Shown here one piece after another: positions 11,625 to 24,350 of a stretch of 64,000 nt of DNA. This DNA comes from Dasyornis broadbenti (lineage: Eukaryota; Chordata; Aves; Passeriformes; Dasyornithidae), in NCBI GenBank assembly GCA_013397935.1, contig VZRN01011464.1:197331-261330 (forward strand), in the 5' to 3' direction. Below the pieces are notes generated by a model. The model was not told the origin of the DNA. It did not search any database and was given only the letters and a program-made list of their open reading frames with translations. Position 1 is the first letter of the stretch. Every line of letters begins with the position of its first letter. The position numbers were made by a program, and so were the translations under genes.

Positions 11625-12236
11625 AGACTTTGAGTTGGAAGGGACATTAAAGATCATCTAGTTTCAAGGCACCATCATCAGGGACATCTTCCACTATACC
11701 AGGTTCCTCAAAGCCCCATCCAACCTGGCCTTGAACACTTCCAGGGTTGAGGAACACACAGCTTCTCTGGGCAACTTGTTCCAGTGTTGCACCACCCTCA
11801 CAGAATTTCTTCCTTATATCTCATCTAAATCCACCCTTTCTCAGGTTGAAGCCATTTCCTCTTGTCCTATCACTACAAGTCCTTGTACAAAGTCCCTCTC
11901 TGGCTTTCCTGTAGGGCCCATACAGGTGCTGGAAGGTGCTGTAAGTCTGCCCAGAGCCTTCTCTGCTCCAGGCTGCACAGCACTAACTCTGTGCCTATCT
12001 TCCTAGGTGAGGTGCTCCAGCGTGCTGATCCTCCACATGTTCCTCCTTTGGACTTACTCCAGCAGATCCAAGTGCTTCTTATGTCAGGAGCACCAGAGAT
12101 GGACATGGTACTCCAGATGGGGTCTCATGAGAGCAGAGTAGAGAGGAAGAATCAGCTCTTTTTACTTTCCTGTCACTTTTGATACAGTTGGCCTTCTGGT
12201 CTGTGAGTACACATTGCTGGGTCATGTTGAGCTTTA
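11625..12236 (-). mobile_element. CR1 LINE, 3' region, minus strand
   Basis: About 610 bases match the antisense 3' end of avian CR1 along their whole length. Landmarks are 'ttggaagggacattaaagatc' near the left end, 'ccatccaacctggccttgaa' at about 11717, 'cttctctgctccaggctg' near 11960, 'actccagatggggtctcatg' at about 12110 and 'tgggtcatgttgagct' at the right end. The sense strand therefore runs right to left, with the 3' end at about 11625. The octamer tail is eroded. The overlapping reading frames in this stretch are remnants and shadows of the element, not host genes. Confidence 0.95.
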
Positions 12237-15200
12237 AAGATGACTCTCAGTCTGGTAAACAAGAGGAGACAAAGAGCCTATTTGTGAAGCAGCTCTGGCT
12301 GAATGTATTCCTTTTCCTCTGCAAAACTGAATGAGAGCATCCTTGTTCTACTGTGAAGAGAACAAAAGGAAGCAAGTTGGCAGGAAGTCTGTAGCATAGT
12401 CAGAGCACTGCTATGTTGCTAGAGGAGTAAATGTATGAGTTGAGAGGTGGAAGAAATGTTGACAAAGAAACATGTTGTGGTACAGTTCATCCTCTGTGTT
12501 TGTGGATGGACTGTGCTATCCGATCCTGAGCCAGTACCATATGGAGGATGCTGGTAAGACTTATTATCATAGTCTGTTTTTTATTTAAATATATGTGTTT
12601 GAAAGTACAGAGTGAAAGAGTAAAGAAATCCTACCTCCTGCATACGTCTTACCTAGTAGTCTCCCATTTTTATTGCTTCTGCTGTGCAGAAGCTCAGATT
12701 TGATCCTTTATAGTATTTGTAATATTCATGAGCTAGCAGAAGCACATCTGATTTTCTGCAGTTCCCCCAATGCCTGACAAATGACACCACCTTTATTCCC
12801 CTCTCTCAGAGAATATGCTGTTGTTGACCTAAATCCTTATGTTTTTCTGAGTCTGATTAGACCTTTACAAATAACATGGGAGAACCCATGGCATTAAAGT
12901 CAATGGTTCTGCTCACAAAGAGGTTGCTATGTAGGCTACTCTCTACTTACTTTCCTGCACGTGTGCAACCTTCACTGAATTAATTCTGTACAAGATACCA
13001 TTAAACATTGCCCTATACAGGTCAAAAACTTACAATATTTAAACAATTACATATAGCAATATTCTATTCAGACATAATCACCATACAACTCCAAATCACA
13101 TTTGTATCTTTCCAAACTTTTCCTGAATTTAGATCAATTCACTTTTCCTTTCTTACTATGTCAAAAATTGCCTCAGATGCAATTTTTCTGTGCTGCCAAA
13201 GTAGTTGTCTTTCCATGTAGATCTATATACGTCAGAGGAAATTGAAAAGTTGCTCCTGTATTTCAAGGAGGAAAGCTTTTGCTCACTGACCTGCAAATGT
13301 TACAGAAAAATCTATTTTAAATTGAATGTTGATCCAAATAAGAAAGGACTGTACCATATTGCATGAAAAAAGAAGCCCTCGCCCTCCAATTATTCTTTAC
13401 TAAAGTCAATCATCTTGCTTTCTGTGATTGTGCAGCAAACACAAAAAGCAGTTGACTATCTTGTTACCATGGAATTAGGGTAAAATTATTGCAACAGTTG
13501 TAGTGCTAAACCCTGACCTTTCTGTTATAGGGCAGGCTTGTTTTCTCATTATATGTATAATGCTAGGGATAAGAGGACCCAATTCATTATCAGATCTCCT
13601 GGTATGGACTCAAGTAATAATCAAGAACGAAGGAATAGACACACCACTTTCAAAATAAAAATACCTACTTCTTACTGTAAGACTCTTCCGGGCATGTTGC
13701 AGTAATGTGCCGTGTGGGCCACTTTTCTGCTCTTCCAAGCAGGAACAAAATGTATTGTTACATCTTTTGTTGATTACAGCACATAGAGAAGGTAACTGTT
13801 GGGCACAGAGCATTAAATACATCCTGTATACATATACTGTACTGCTTAGGGCCTCATTTCTCAAGTGGAGCATTCTTTTTTTTAATGTCATTTTTTATGA
13901 AGAAAGATATGACATTGATAAAAGTTTTCCTGTCTTCATCACAACATTAGTGGAACAGGATACAAGCCAGTGTTATATCATGCTTGATTAATTTGAAAAA
14001 GGATATTTTAAAGTGCTTTTGTTCGTTTTATCACATGTCAAAAATCTTAGTAAAAAAAAGTGAATTTTTGCAAATTCGTTTGCAGTTCACAGCACAAGCT
14101 TCAGCCCCTCCCTTTGCATGAGTTATGGATGACTGAAAGAACAACCTGTGTAGGTGTAGAAACCAACTGATCTTGCCATTCTGGCACCTGGATAGATAGT
14201 CCTTCTTGATCTAGTCCAAAGCAAGGAACTTGAATCAAATATCAAATCAAAATGGCAGAGTCCTTATATTTCGTATTATCTGTGTGAAGGGCAATTGAAA
14301 ATGCAGTACTACAAAGATTAACAGAAGCTAAAATCTTTGAAAAGAATAAAGTCCTACACATCAAATGCATTTGCTGGAGCTTATCCAGCTCTGCTAAGCT
14401 TTCCTCTGTTTTCTTTCACAAAATTGCCCTGACTATCCAACCAAGAAACAATCCTGAATTTGAAGCACGCAATCATGCACAAACACTTTCCAAAATCCTG
14501 TCAAAAGAGATGTTTGTTGACACAGTCTCAGAAAAAAAGAAATGTTTCCAGGTGTGTTTAATGAATGTGTGTTTGTATATTTTAAGTCAGTAACTGTTTC
14601 AGAGAAACCAGCTGGGAGAAATAGGATTCACCAATTGTAGTGGAATCAGGACTTCAGGATGAGGGAATAAAAGCTAAAGCTGTAACTGCTGGGAGATAGA
14701 TGTAGCCTGCATTTGATCATCTATTTTTATTTTCTATACACAACTTTTTTCTCTCGTCTTTATTGTCATGTGCAACCTCAAGCTTCTAGACAGACACATT
14801 CAACCTCATTTTAACTAAGCTATGAAGACATATGGATAAGTTCTAAACTGCAAAGGCAAGCAAGTTGATTGGGAAGATGTAATGTGTTACTTCTGAAAAT
14901 GTAGCAGTTCTGTTTTTGAAAGTTGTACCTAGTGATGACAAACATGTTCCTTATTATTTACAGACCTGCTCATTTTGAAAGCTGTTCAATTACAAGAAAA
15001 CTCACAACACGACACAAAGAACAGTTCCTAATAACATCCTTCTTTGTGCCTTTTTGTCTTTCATTTGTGATATTTTTGCCTATGGGTAACTAGCTTAAGT
15101 GGAAGTTTAACAGATATGTTACACACCATAAATGAAATATTAATTCAGGGCTAAATCTTATGAAATCCCAAGTCTAATGATTTACAAACTAGATAGTAGT

Positions 15201-15392
15201 GTTGATGACATAAATATGTACCCACATAAATTTATAGGGAAGAGTTATATATTTTCAGTGATTGTCATTCTTTATCCCATGCAATCATTCATAACCATAA
15301 GCAGTCATAAAAATTGACAAGATTTTTCAAGTCTGGTTCAAGGTTTAGACTCTTCTATGATGACATCTGGTACAAGACCTGAGTTTTACAGA
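12237..15392. other. Unique AT-rich sequence, no gene seen
   Basis: About 3.1 kb without a recognised gene or repeat. Two overlapping frames of 93 and 94 codons on opposite strands (13610-13891 and 13707-13991) show no known domain and no splice-site support that I could find. Confidence 0.6.
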
Positions 15393-15520
15393 GAGTTTAA
15401 GAAAAGACGCCATGTGACACTCAGTGCCATGGTCCAGTTGACAAGGTGATGTTAGGTCACAGATTAAACTCGATAATCTCAAAGGTTTTTCCCAACCTAA
15501 CTGAGGCTGTGATTCTGTGA
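15393..15520 (+). mobile_element. CR1 3'-end copy, plus strand
   Basis: The segment runs from 'gagtttaagaaaaga' through 'ctcagtgccatggtc' and 'gttgacaaggtgatgttagg' to the tail GATTCTGTGA at 15511-15520. It matches the last 128 bases of the CR1 at 40285-40412, so both belong to the same or a close subfamily. It is a strongly 5'-truncated insertion. Confidence 0.92.
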
Positions 15521-16963
15521 AATTAATACCTCTAATGAATAACAAAAATGCTTTTGAAGTTTTAAAGTTAGAGAACAAAGGAGAGCATTTTCACTCAGGC
15601 CTTCTAAAGAAGTTGAAGAACTGAGTGTGTTTAGAGAAATGGGCTTTTAAGTTTCTCCCATCCTGATGCCTATAGCACAGGATCATAGAATATATTTAAC
15701 TGTGCCTGCTGACCGCACAGTAGAACAACATGCTGGATGCTATATTAATAAGATTTTATGTAGGAATCCTTTAGGTAAAATGTTTGAAGACCGTTCTATC
15801 TATGTTACAAGTGTGAAGGAAAAATGTGTTTCTGAATGCTTCAAAAGCAAATATAAATGTGTTCTGGTTTTGGTAATTCTATAACTCAGGAAGCCAGAAC
15901 TACACAAGTATTATCAGGGCCTTGAGAATTCCACAGAATTTTGGAAAACTCATTTTTGCTTTTTATTTCTTTCCATTGTTGAGTGTTGAGGAATTCCTGA
16001 CACAGAATGTAACAAATGCTTTCAGCTTCAGTTCTTGTCAATGCTTCAATAGTTGTCTTCTTGTTTCAGAAAATGGATATACATGATGTTTTCATTTGTC
16101 TGTTTGACAAATACTTCTGAATGCTCAATAACTTATCTTTGAAATTAACCTGTCAGAGTAATCATGGCACAAATATAATGATGAAATATTACTCTGCTTT
16201 AAAGATGGATTTCTGTAACAGTAATAACTGGCCTCTGGGGTGTAACTGATAGATGAAGCAATACTTCAATAGAAATTGAACTAATTTATGTGCAGGTCTA
16301 CAAAGAAAAATCTGCATATTCTACTATGTGAGGATTCATTTGGCTAACCATCAACAAAATCATGAAGGTTATAGACTCTGATTTGTGTTTGTTCAAGAGA
16401 TATGTTAGGATGATGCATACATTAAGCTAGAATGCAATAAAAATATATATGCATGTATATATTCTGTTTTGGCATTGTGCATTATTTCTTTGCAATGCTC
16501 CACATTAAGATAAGAAGAACTTATTTAGCTTTGAAAATGTCTGGCAGCTAATTACTAAACTAAAATTAAATTTTTTATATACCAACAAATTTTACATAGT
16601 GAAGAAGTGTAAAACACATACTGTCAAATTCAAACCCAAAGCTGTACTTTCTCTAATTGAATGTTAACAACCTGTAACGTTGATCCCAATATTCCTTGCC
16701 TGATTGAAAAAGTCCAGGAATGGGAATAATTATTGCACATAATAGCAGCTGTATGTCCTTACTTTTTCTGCTTCTTGTGATATAGTGCAGATTTTGCAAC
16801 ACATCAGAAGAAACGCAGCAAGGACACAAGGTCTGAAAATAACTCAGTGAAGCTGAACTTTCAAAAGATGTTCCTTCCAAAAACTAGAAGTGAGAATTTA
16901 CAGATTTAGAAATTATGTAGTATAATGATACCTAGTCAGTTTCTTTGTGGTTTTCTTTTTTTG
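15521..16963. other. Unique sequence
   Basis: No gene or repeat is recognised. Reading frames are at most 75 codons and look like chance. Confidence 0.6.
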
Positions 16964-17127
16964 TTTGGTCTGGTTTGGTTTGGTTTGGTTTGGTTTGGTT
17001 TGGTTTGGCTTGGTTTGGTTTGGTTTGGTTTGGTTTGGTTTGGTTTGGTTTGGTTTGGTTTGGTTTGGTTTGGTTTGGTTTGGTTTGGTTTGGTTTGGTT
17101 TGGTTTGGTTTGGTTTGGTTTTGGTTT
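16964..17127 (+). repeat. (TTTGG)n pentanucleotide satellite, about 31 units
   Basis: From 16971 to 17120 the sequence is thirty consecutive TGGTT units with a single interruption, a C at 17009; variant units flank both sides. The plus strand is only G and T apart from that C. Because the unit is five bases, every frame stays open on both strands, which produces spurious repetitive peptides. Such purity implies recent expansion and probable length polymorphism. Confidence 0.98.
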
Positions 17128-17459
17128 TGAGGGATTTCATCCTTCTTGTTGATTTTACAGTTCCTTGCCATATAAACCTATCTGCCAGTGTAGGAAGCTA
17201 CAAATTGCTAATTTTTTAGAAAAACAAGAACAAGCTGATGTAAGTCATGTCTTGGTTTCAATAATGACCAGGTTTCAGCTGGTATAAGGGAACCTAAAAT
17301 GGCTTTCTCTGTTACAGAAGCCTGTGCTCTAAGACCTGCATATCCTGCCATGATCCTTCATTCACTATTTTACTCTTTACACCTTACAGTTAGGTAATTC
17401 TATACAGTGTTCCCACTAAATTAAGTATTATATAGGAGGAACTAAGATGAACTCCTGGA
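17128..17459. other. Sequence between the satellite and the LTR
   Basis: No gene is seen. Part of it may belong to the antisense LTR that follows, whose 3' end I could not fix. Confidence 0.45.
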
Positions 17460-17757
17460 TAACTTCAGGTAGATGGAATGACGTGTCAGTCACCAACTGG
17501 ATGACCCGTATTGAATTCTATTTCCCCTCCCAAATCCTCCTTGTGGATCCCTGTCCTCCTTGCTGGTAGGTCAGCTCAAGCAGCATAAAAGGCTTTGATT
17601 CTCTGTAAATACTGCTCAGAATTAGCTAAACACTTATTAGACTCTGAATTAGCTAAACAGAATTATCAACACTTTTTCCAGCACAAATCCAAAACATACC
17701 CCCATACTAGTTACTATAAAGAAAATTAATTCCACACCAGCCCAAACCACCACAATA
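17460..17757 (-). mobile_element. LTR of an avian ERVL-like endogenous retrovirus, minus strand (probably solo)
   Basis: Read on the minus strand, the element begins near 17757 with 'tgtggtggtttgggctgg'. It continues through 'aattaattttctttatag', 'ttttggatttgtgctgg' and 'gtgttgataat', then reaches a region matching the 'aaggagttgggaggggac'-type U3 of common avian LTRs. No gag, pol or env remnant adjoins it, which suggests a solo LTR. A small direct duplication (GAATTAGCTAAACA at about 17620 and 17647) interrupts the usual sequence. The end near 17460 is a guess, and target duplications could not be identified. Confidence 0.75.
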
Positions 17758-20700
17758 CCTTAAAAAATTACTGGACAGTGCCTGTCTTTAATCTTCCATG
17801 TCAGCCCTCCTGAAGCACATTCTTCTGAATAGATAAACACAGACATCTACCAAAATCTTTCTGTTTCTCTGGCTTGAGAAATAGAGACATGATAGTGGTG
17901 CTGATTTTGTTACACAGACTTTTGTTACAAAAATGTCTCTGTGAACTAAACATTTGAAAATCCAACAAAATATATTTCCTGTTTCCCTGATAGTTTCCCT
18001 AAACTGCTGCAGGATTAGACTCTTTCTATCCTGTCTAGTTTTTCCATGTGCCATTTAGCAGAGCTCTGTGTCAGCTGAGGAACGATGCAGAAGGACAGAG
18101 CAAAGACACTGCTTCTTCAAGGATCCTCTCTCAGTCCAGAGCTCTGCCTGGGATAAATATAGACAAAATCTCTGCCTCCCTCTTTATATGTAGTCTGGAT
18201 GTGACTTTTCCACAGCATGCAAAGTCTCTGTAGAGTCTGGGGACTTCCCTTGAAGGCAAAGTGGGGATGAGTGGATGAAAGGCTTTGTGTTTCCTGTGTT
18301 CTCCCTTCTTCTGTGCTGCATCTACAAACGTTCATTTTGCCCTTAATCTGGTAGTCATAGGGTGCTTTTTTCTATGGTCTTTAAATAGACCCTCTAACTG
18401 CTTTAGAGAGTGAGAAGTTTAAATTACACCACTTTTTGGTGAATTAAATAATGAGCAAACTCCTAAATTAAGACAAAATATTGTCTCCAACATAAAAAAG
18501 AGATATAATTTTGTTCAAGTTGGAACATGGACTATTTTGCTCAATGTGCTTCCTGTGATGGGTTGACTTTGCCTGAAAAGTGGCTTCTTTCACACAACTG
18601 AAGAGTGTTTTGGCAGCTCTGCGATCTGAATATTGCCTGCTCCAATCTGTCTGCCAGATCATACTATGAAATTTGAAACAGAAACTTAAATTAGTATCAC
18701 AGGAGATGTTAGTATTAAAAAAGGACATTGCACATCCTCATATTCCAGCCTGCATGGGAAACTGAAATTACATGAAGATACATATATTTTTGTTAAACTC
18801 AAGACTGTAAGGTACTCTTCTCTGCAAACAGAATCAAGAATGGAAGAAGGGAATTGTCCTGAATAAAATCTTGACCAGTGCCCAGGCACAAAATATTAGG
18901 ATGTAAATACTTTTTTATTCAAAAATGCATTTGAGACGTATAAATATGTAAAAATTACCCACTGCTGCATTAAAATATATATAGAGAGAGAAAGAGAGAG
19001 AGAGTGAGCATGTAGATACTTATGCTTTAGAGCATATGTCAAACACTAGACTGCCCAAGGTCAGGAATATATTTTTCCTCTAGCCAGTTGTGCATTACAG
19101 AATTTTCTTGACCTTTCTCAAAAACTTTGGATGTTACTTATTTTTCAGAAAAGCAAACTGGACCAACTGAACTGCTGGTTTAAGTTATAAAGGCATTTCT
19201 GCAAATTCTGCAGCACTAGCAACTTTTGCCTTACATCAGAGGTATGACTTTCTCAAACAAGCAGCACGATAAGAGCAGAAATGCACCCTGGCATTTGCCT
19301 GCATAGCAGATTGCAGTGACCTATATTTGTCTTCTGGAACCAATTTTCAGTAGCCTCTGTAATGATCAAATTGATGATTTAAAGGTATGGATCACTGGAA
19401 GTAATAAAACATGATGTTTCCCTTGTATTTCAGCTTTGAAATGGTTGAGAATTTGTGGCATGTAGCCACCAAAAATATATCACAATAATTTTCTGAATTT
19501 AATGACTTGTGGTTATGTAATCCCTCAAATACGCCAGTAGCAATCTTTTTAAAACTGATTGATTTTGACCTGTGGCTTTCCCTATGGTTTCTTCTGTATA
19601 AAACAGCACTTTAAAATGTTCTTCAACTTGATCTTTATGGTATACATTTTATTTTCATTTCCAATTGCCATTTCTTTTAAAATGGCAGGCACTTATTTAG
19701 TACCTTACAGGATTGCTTCTTGGGCACAGATGACATTACTGTGGTGTGCTGCTGCACTGACATCTCTTGTTCTTAGTGCGACTCCTGGCTAAGCCAAGCT
19801 GCATAACCACAAGAGAGAGCAGGCCTAATAAAAGTTAAAGTAGCTGTGTATCTGCCCTTTATTTCACTTTGCGACTACAAATCTCATGCACTTCTCTTCC
19901 TCTTAAAATGATCCCCAAAACACCCCACAAAAGAGTTAGATGCAGTCACTTCTGAATGCACAGTTTGGAGGAGCTGTACAGGCTGCACCAACTCATATTT
20001 TGTGTGTCCAGAAACATACAAGCCCTTAGCCACACTCTGGATTACGCACTGTGGATTATGGCAAGATTGGCCTGTTAGTAAATTCTTCTCTTACACATCT
20101 CATATGTCTCAGATTCCCATGAGAGATCCTTTGTTTTGTACTACTTAACCAAACAGCTTCAATACAAACATTTGAAATACAAATACTCGGCAAACATCTG
20201 CAGTACAAACCTGCAGTGCCGAACTGTAAAGAGTCATAGCAACACCCACTATGCCTAACAGGTCTGAAGGTAGCACCAGTCTCCTCATGGAACTGATTTT
20301 AGTGTAAATACTCAATTGTCTTTTGCAGAAACTATTTATCCAGTTGTAATACAGAAAAAGGAAGGTCCAGAAGGAGAAAACAGACCAGAATTACCCAGCT
20401 TATAGAATCAGAACCATTTTTTTTCATAAGTCTAGGTTTTCACTGTGACCCCAGAGTTTGATTTATTCTTATTCTCAACAGAGGGGTTAATTTCCAACAT
20501 GACTGGATACTGTGTCCTGTGGCTCCTGAAAGAGTGCTTTGCAAGAAGATACATGAACAGCTAGGAAGTAACATGATGGGATGTGGTGCCTGAGGGTGAG
20601 AAGCACTGCTCACCAGTTTTCCAGGGATGATAAGGGTTGGTTTTTCTATAACATTGTGTATATGCAAATGTAAAGCAATGGGACCCTGTTATCAGAGAAT

Positions 20701-23559
20701 TAAATGTGACTTGAGACAATGAGATACTAACTGAAGAAAGGATACTATTCTTTACTTGTGGGAGCAGAAGTGTAATGGGTCACTAAAACAAAATCTGAAG
20801 GAATACATCCATGCAAAATATTTGACCTGTGCCAAATACAACTGATACAGCAGTTATCTGATTATCTGATTATCTCTGTGAGAGAGCCTAGAATATTAGG
20901 ATACTTTTAATATTCAGGAAAGGTTTCTTCCCAGTTCTTGATAGACATAATTTTTGCATTTTTGAGCAATTACGAGGAATAACTCCTCATTTTTAGCTGT
21001 ATTAATTTTTAAAGTCCCTATCTGTCTTTTATACAAAACTTATTTTGTGTTAGCAGCACCAGCTGGCATATTGAAGTTTTTAATGTATTACGTAATACAT
21101 ATATCATCAGCTGGATTTGTTCATTTTGCTGCATAAAAGATCCTGTTCTATGCAATAAAATCCTGGAAGCAGGATTGTATATGCTGCAGCTACAGAGTCT
21201 ACTATAAGTCTACATCTTTCAAGATTTTCTTCTTGCAGCCTTCTTTGGGGGGAGGGTAGGTGTTTAATAGTCAAACCTAGTCTACAAATCACGCCCTTCT
21301 GATTACCAAATGTATGGAATATGCTCAGCAGATACTAAAGCCCCCAAGTTAGGCAGTGGGTCTGACTGCAAATGTAATTCCTGACAATTTAACAATGAGT
21401 TATTTATTTAAAATTGAAATCTAACCTTCTGGCTCTGCAAATTATAAACCTACCAGATGAGATCTGGCATATTTTCCCATTCTCTCTCAAACCCTTACAA
21501 ATACTTGTGTCACCTGATGCTGTTACAAGTCAATATCACTCCAGAAAGTGTGTTTATTTTTATTAGATTCTTTTCATCCCATATGTTTCCTTGCAGTTTT
21601 TTTCACTCATTGGGAGCCATAGTATACACTTCTAATTCTGAGTAGATAAGATCCTTCCATGAGAATCAGCCCTAGATATTTTAGCTCTCTGAATCTGAAC
21701 TGAATGTTTGTTTAATTAATTGTAAGTCTGCATGAGAAATTACAGCTTTACACTTAGTGTGAAAAGGAAGAAGAAAGGGCCTCTTGAATCCTCCAGCATC
21801 AGCTGCTATCTAAGACAAGCTCTGACCCATTGGAAACTCCCATGCTACTATGACTCAGTACCTTTCTTTTGTGAACTGAAAGACAGCAAACTGAGCCATA
21901 AAACTCTCTCTTATTTAAAGTCCTTCAGTCTGATCAAATAGAAACAGGATAGTGTAAAATGGGCACTGAAGAAGGGCAACACCCATAATTTACATGTTGA
22001 ATAGTGCGATGGGAGACTGGCCTGTTATCTGTTTTGCATTTTAGAGTGAAGGACCTATGTATTTCAGAGTGAAGGAACTGTAGAGATTCAATATTTGAGT
22101 CACAAATAATCTATTCAAAAATTGCAGATTTGCTAAAATAAACTTGAAAGTAAAAACTGAAATTTTTGGTTCATCTGAGGCATCAAGCCATGTAATTACG
22201 GAGATTTGAGTGAAGATTAGAGGATGACATAACCATTACTTTCATGGTTTTAAATTTACCTACACCTGGATGAGAATTCAGTAGTCATAACAGCTCTCCA
22301 CAGTAAGAAATGCATTACCACAATGCAGTTCATCCATATTAATATTTCTTAGCAAAAACAATAGATACTGTTTTAACAATATTTTTTTAACATCATGCAA
22401 TGGTAAGTTACACATGAAACTTGCTACCTCTTGCAGAACCTACTTTAAACTAAAACTATTAACAATGCCATCAACAATACCTTGTACAGTAGTACCATAT
22501 TGTGGCATTTTTAATCCTGTGCTTCAAATTGGGAAAGTGTTTGAGAAAATGTAAATTATGACCCAGTTTTTATTCCAATTGTCTCTGATTTTCGCTTCAG
22601 CCCGTCAAAAAATATAAAACACCAAAGTGAAGAAGCAAAAGGATGTAAATATTGATTCTGTCCATAGATGCAAAGCAGTAATGAAATCTGTGTTAATTTG
22701 TGCTTGTGGTAGTATTGATATATGGTTTGGGCTACCTTTGTGCTACAGACAATCATCTTCCTCCTAGTTGCAATCTGCAGCAACTTCATTACAAAGATAG
22801 GATAGAAATCTGAATGTGGACCCTAGGGAAAAATCAACCAGACTCCACAACTTCCTGAATCTATTGAGAACGGGTCAGTTGGAATTTGTATGTTTGTATA
22901 TGATGTCCTCAATTTGTTATATACGCTGTTATTATAACTTCCGGCTCCCTTTAGAGACTTTTAATATCAACTGGCTATTACTGAAATGGGATATTATTTT
23001 GCTCTAAATTATTAACCAGATTTTTTAAAAACCTCAAATTTTGGAAAATGGTGCACAGAGGTTCACATAAACATAGGTGTTTGCCAGCTACCTATGAAGT
23101 TTCAGACTCTCAGGGGACATGGAAACGTTTTGGGAGACCTCTCTATTTTGGCCAAGAAAGCTACAAGTTCTTTTGCTGAATGTCAAGCCTGAGTCCCAGT
23201 GTGACCCAGCAGCCAAATAGCAGCTTTCGTAATATATTTCAGTAAGGGCATGTGGAAGGAAAGGGTCTGCTCTTTTGAGGTGCTTGATCAAGGACATTTT
23301 CCAATGTAGGAAGAGATAAGCAAAATAGAAAGCCATAAACAAGGACACAGAGGGCCAAACACCTCACAGGTAAATGGTAAAGGAGACAGCAACCACAACC
23401 AAGCTTGGTCAGTCATACTAATTAATGAGGGAATGGGACTGTGAGAATGTTTATTCCAGAGAGATTATCTGATCAGGAACCTTATCATCTGGGAAAGTAA
23501 AAGGAAAAGGGGAAATCAGAAACAAAATATACAGACATTTGGACCTTGCAAAACAAACA
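17758..23559. other. Unique AT-rich sequence, no gene seen
   Basis: About 5.8 kb in which I recognise no exon, RNA gene or named transposon. An (AT)n/(AG)n tract at 18973-19008 is listed separately. All reading frames are below 90 codons, and overlapping frames lie on both strands. Confidence 0.6.
18973..19008 (+). repeat. (AT)n followed by (AG)n microsatellite
   Basis: A short AT run (18973-18984) passes directly into about 24 bases of nearly pure AG with one AA interruption. It is a compound dinucleotide repeat. Confidence 0.9.
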
Positions 23560-24350
23560 TGGAAATAATGACAAGAAATAAGCTTCACCGCTCATGTTAA
23601 TTGATGGGCTCTCAAGAAATTAAAGGTTCAAATTTCAGGAAGCTCAGCCTGAACTTTGTAACTAGCAAGACTGTAAACCAGGAGGATCTCAGACTGGGAA
23701 GGGTGTGGCAATCTATAGAGCTTTACAAATCTATAAGGAATGCACAGGGAGAAGAGGGAGCCGGGAGGAACAAGTAGCAGGGGTTAGACAAAAAAGGGTA
23801 CAAAAGGGACCAGCTCTGTGTAAAACAGAGCCAGTCAGTGTTCTTGTCTGGCTGTGTTTTGCACTTGATCACTGCTGTCAGTCCCATCTTCTTTTTAAAT
23901 CTTTTTGTTAATCTATTCTATCTGTCTGCATAATTCCACTCTATCTTCCGTGTGTGCGTGCTGCAAAGACACAGTGCCAACTACCAGTGGCACCTGTATG
24001 TGTGCAAGTGAAAATTGCTGCCAGATCCTGGAGCCAGGCCAGGATGTGGGTGTCCCTGACCTCCGATGTCAGCTATGAGATCAAAGACTGGGTTGAGTAG
24101 GTGCTTTAACACAAGCTCTCCACCCACTCCCGTGGGTGGAGAAAAATGCAGGTCCCAAAACTACTGGGGGAACAGGTGTGAGCAGGTGAGGGGATCAGTG
24201 CCAGTGGCTGAAACAAGACCTGAGGACACAGTCTGTATTCCAGTTGCCAGCTTCTGGGGAAAATGAATGCCTGTGTCTTTCCCAGACCATGTGGGGGATG
24301 GGGTCGTGTGTGAATGCATATAAGCTGGCAAACTCCAGCCTGGACCAGCT
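23560..24350 (+). mobile_element. GC-richer region, possibly derived from an endogenous retroviral LTR and leader
   Basis: The base composition rises clearly above the surroundings. At 23796-23811 there is a TATA-like 'gggtacaaaaggga', followed by a short inverted repeat (CTCTGT/ACAGAG) and then a T-rich stretch, an order like the U3-R-U5 of a retroviral LTR. About 150 bases further on lies a perfect 11-bp hairpin (24117-24142). I see no reading frame for a viral protein and no clear terminal TG/CA or primer-binding site, so this call is an inference from architecture only. A non-viral GC-rich element is equally possible. Confidence 0.3.
24117..24142. repeat. Perfect 11-bp hairpin with a 4-base loop
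   Basis: TCTCCACCCAC (24117-24127) and GTGGGTGGAGA (24132-24142) are exact reverse complements around the loop TCCC. The GC-rich stem should be very stable in RNA. No T-run follows on either strand, so a terminator-like role is not suggested. Confidence 0.9.

Noticed and set aside
16913..17219. Several overlapping 61-90 codon frames with a repeated KPNQT or FGLVW pattern
   Set aside because: They are a pure consequence of the five-base satellite, which keeps every frame open on both strands; they are not proteins.
17248..17290. 'tgtcttggtttca' and 'ggtttcagctggtata' resembling the start of an avian LTR on the plus strand
   Set aside because: The next LTR landmarks do not follow; the adjoining antisense LTR is explained without it.
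18540..18660. 'gatgggttgactttgcctg' considered as an LTR start
   Set aside because: No further LTR landmarks follow and no repeat boundary is visible.
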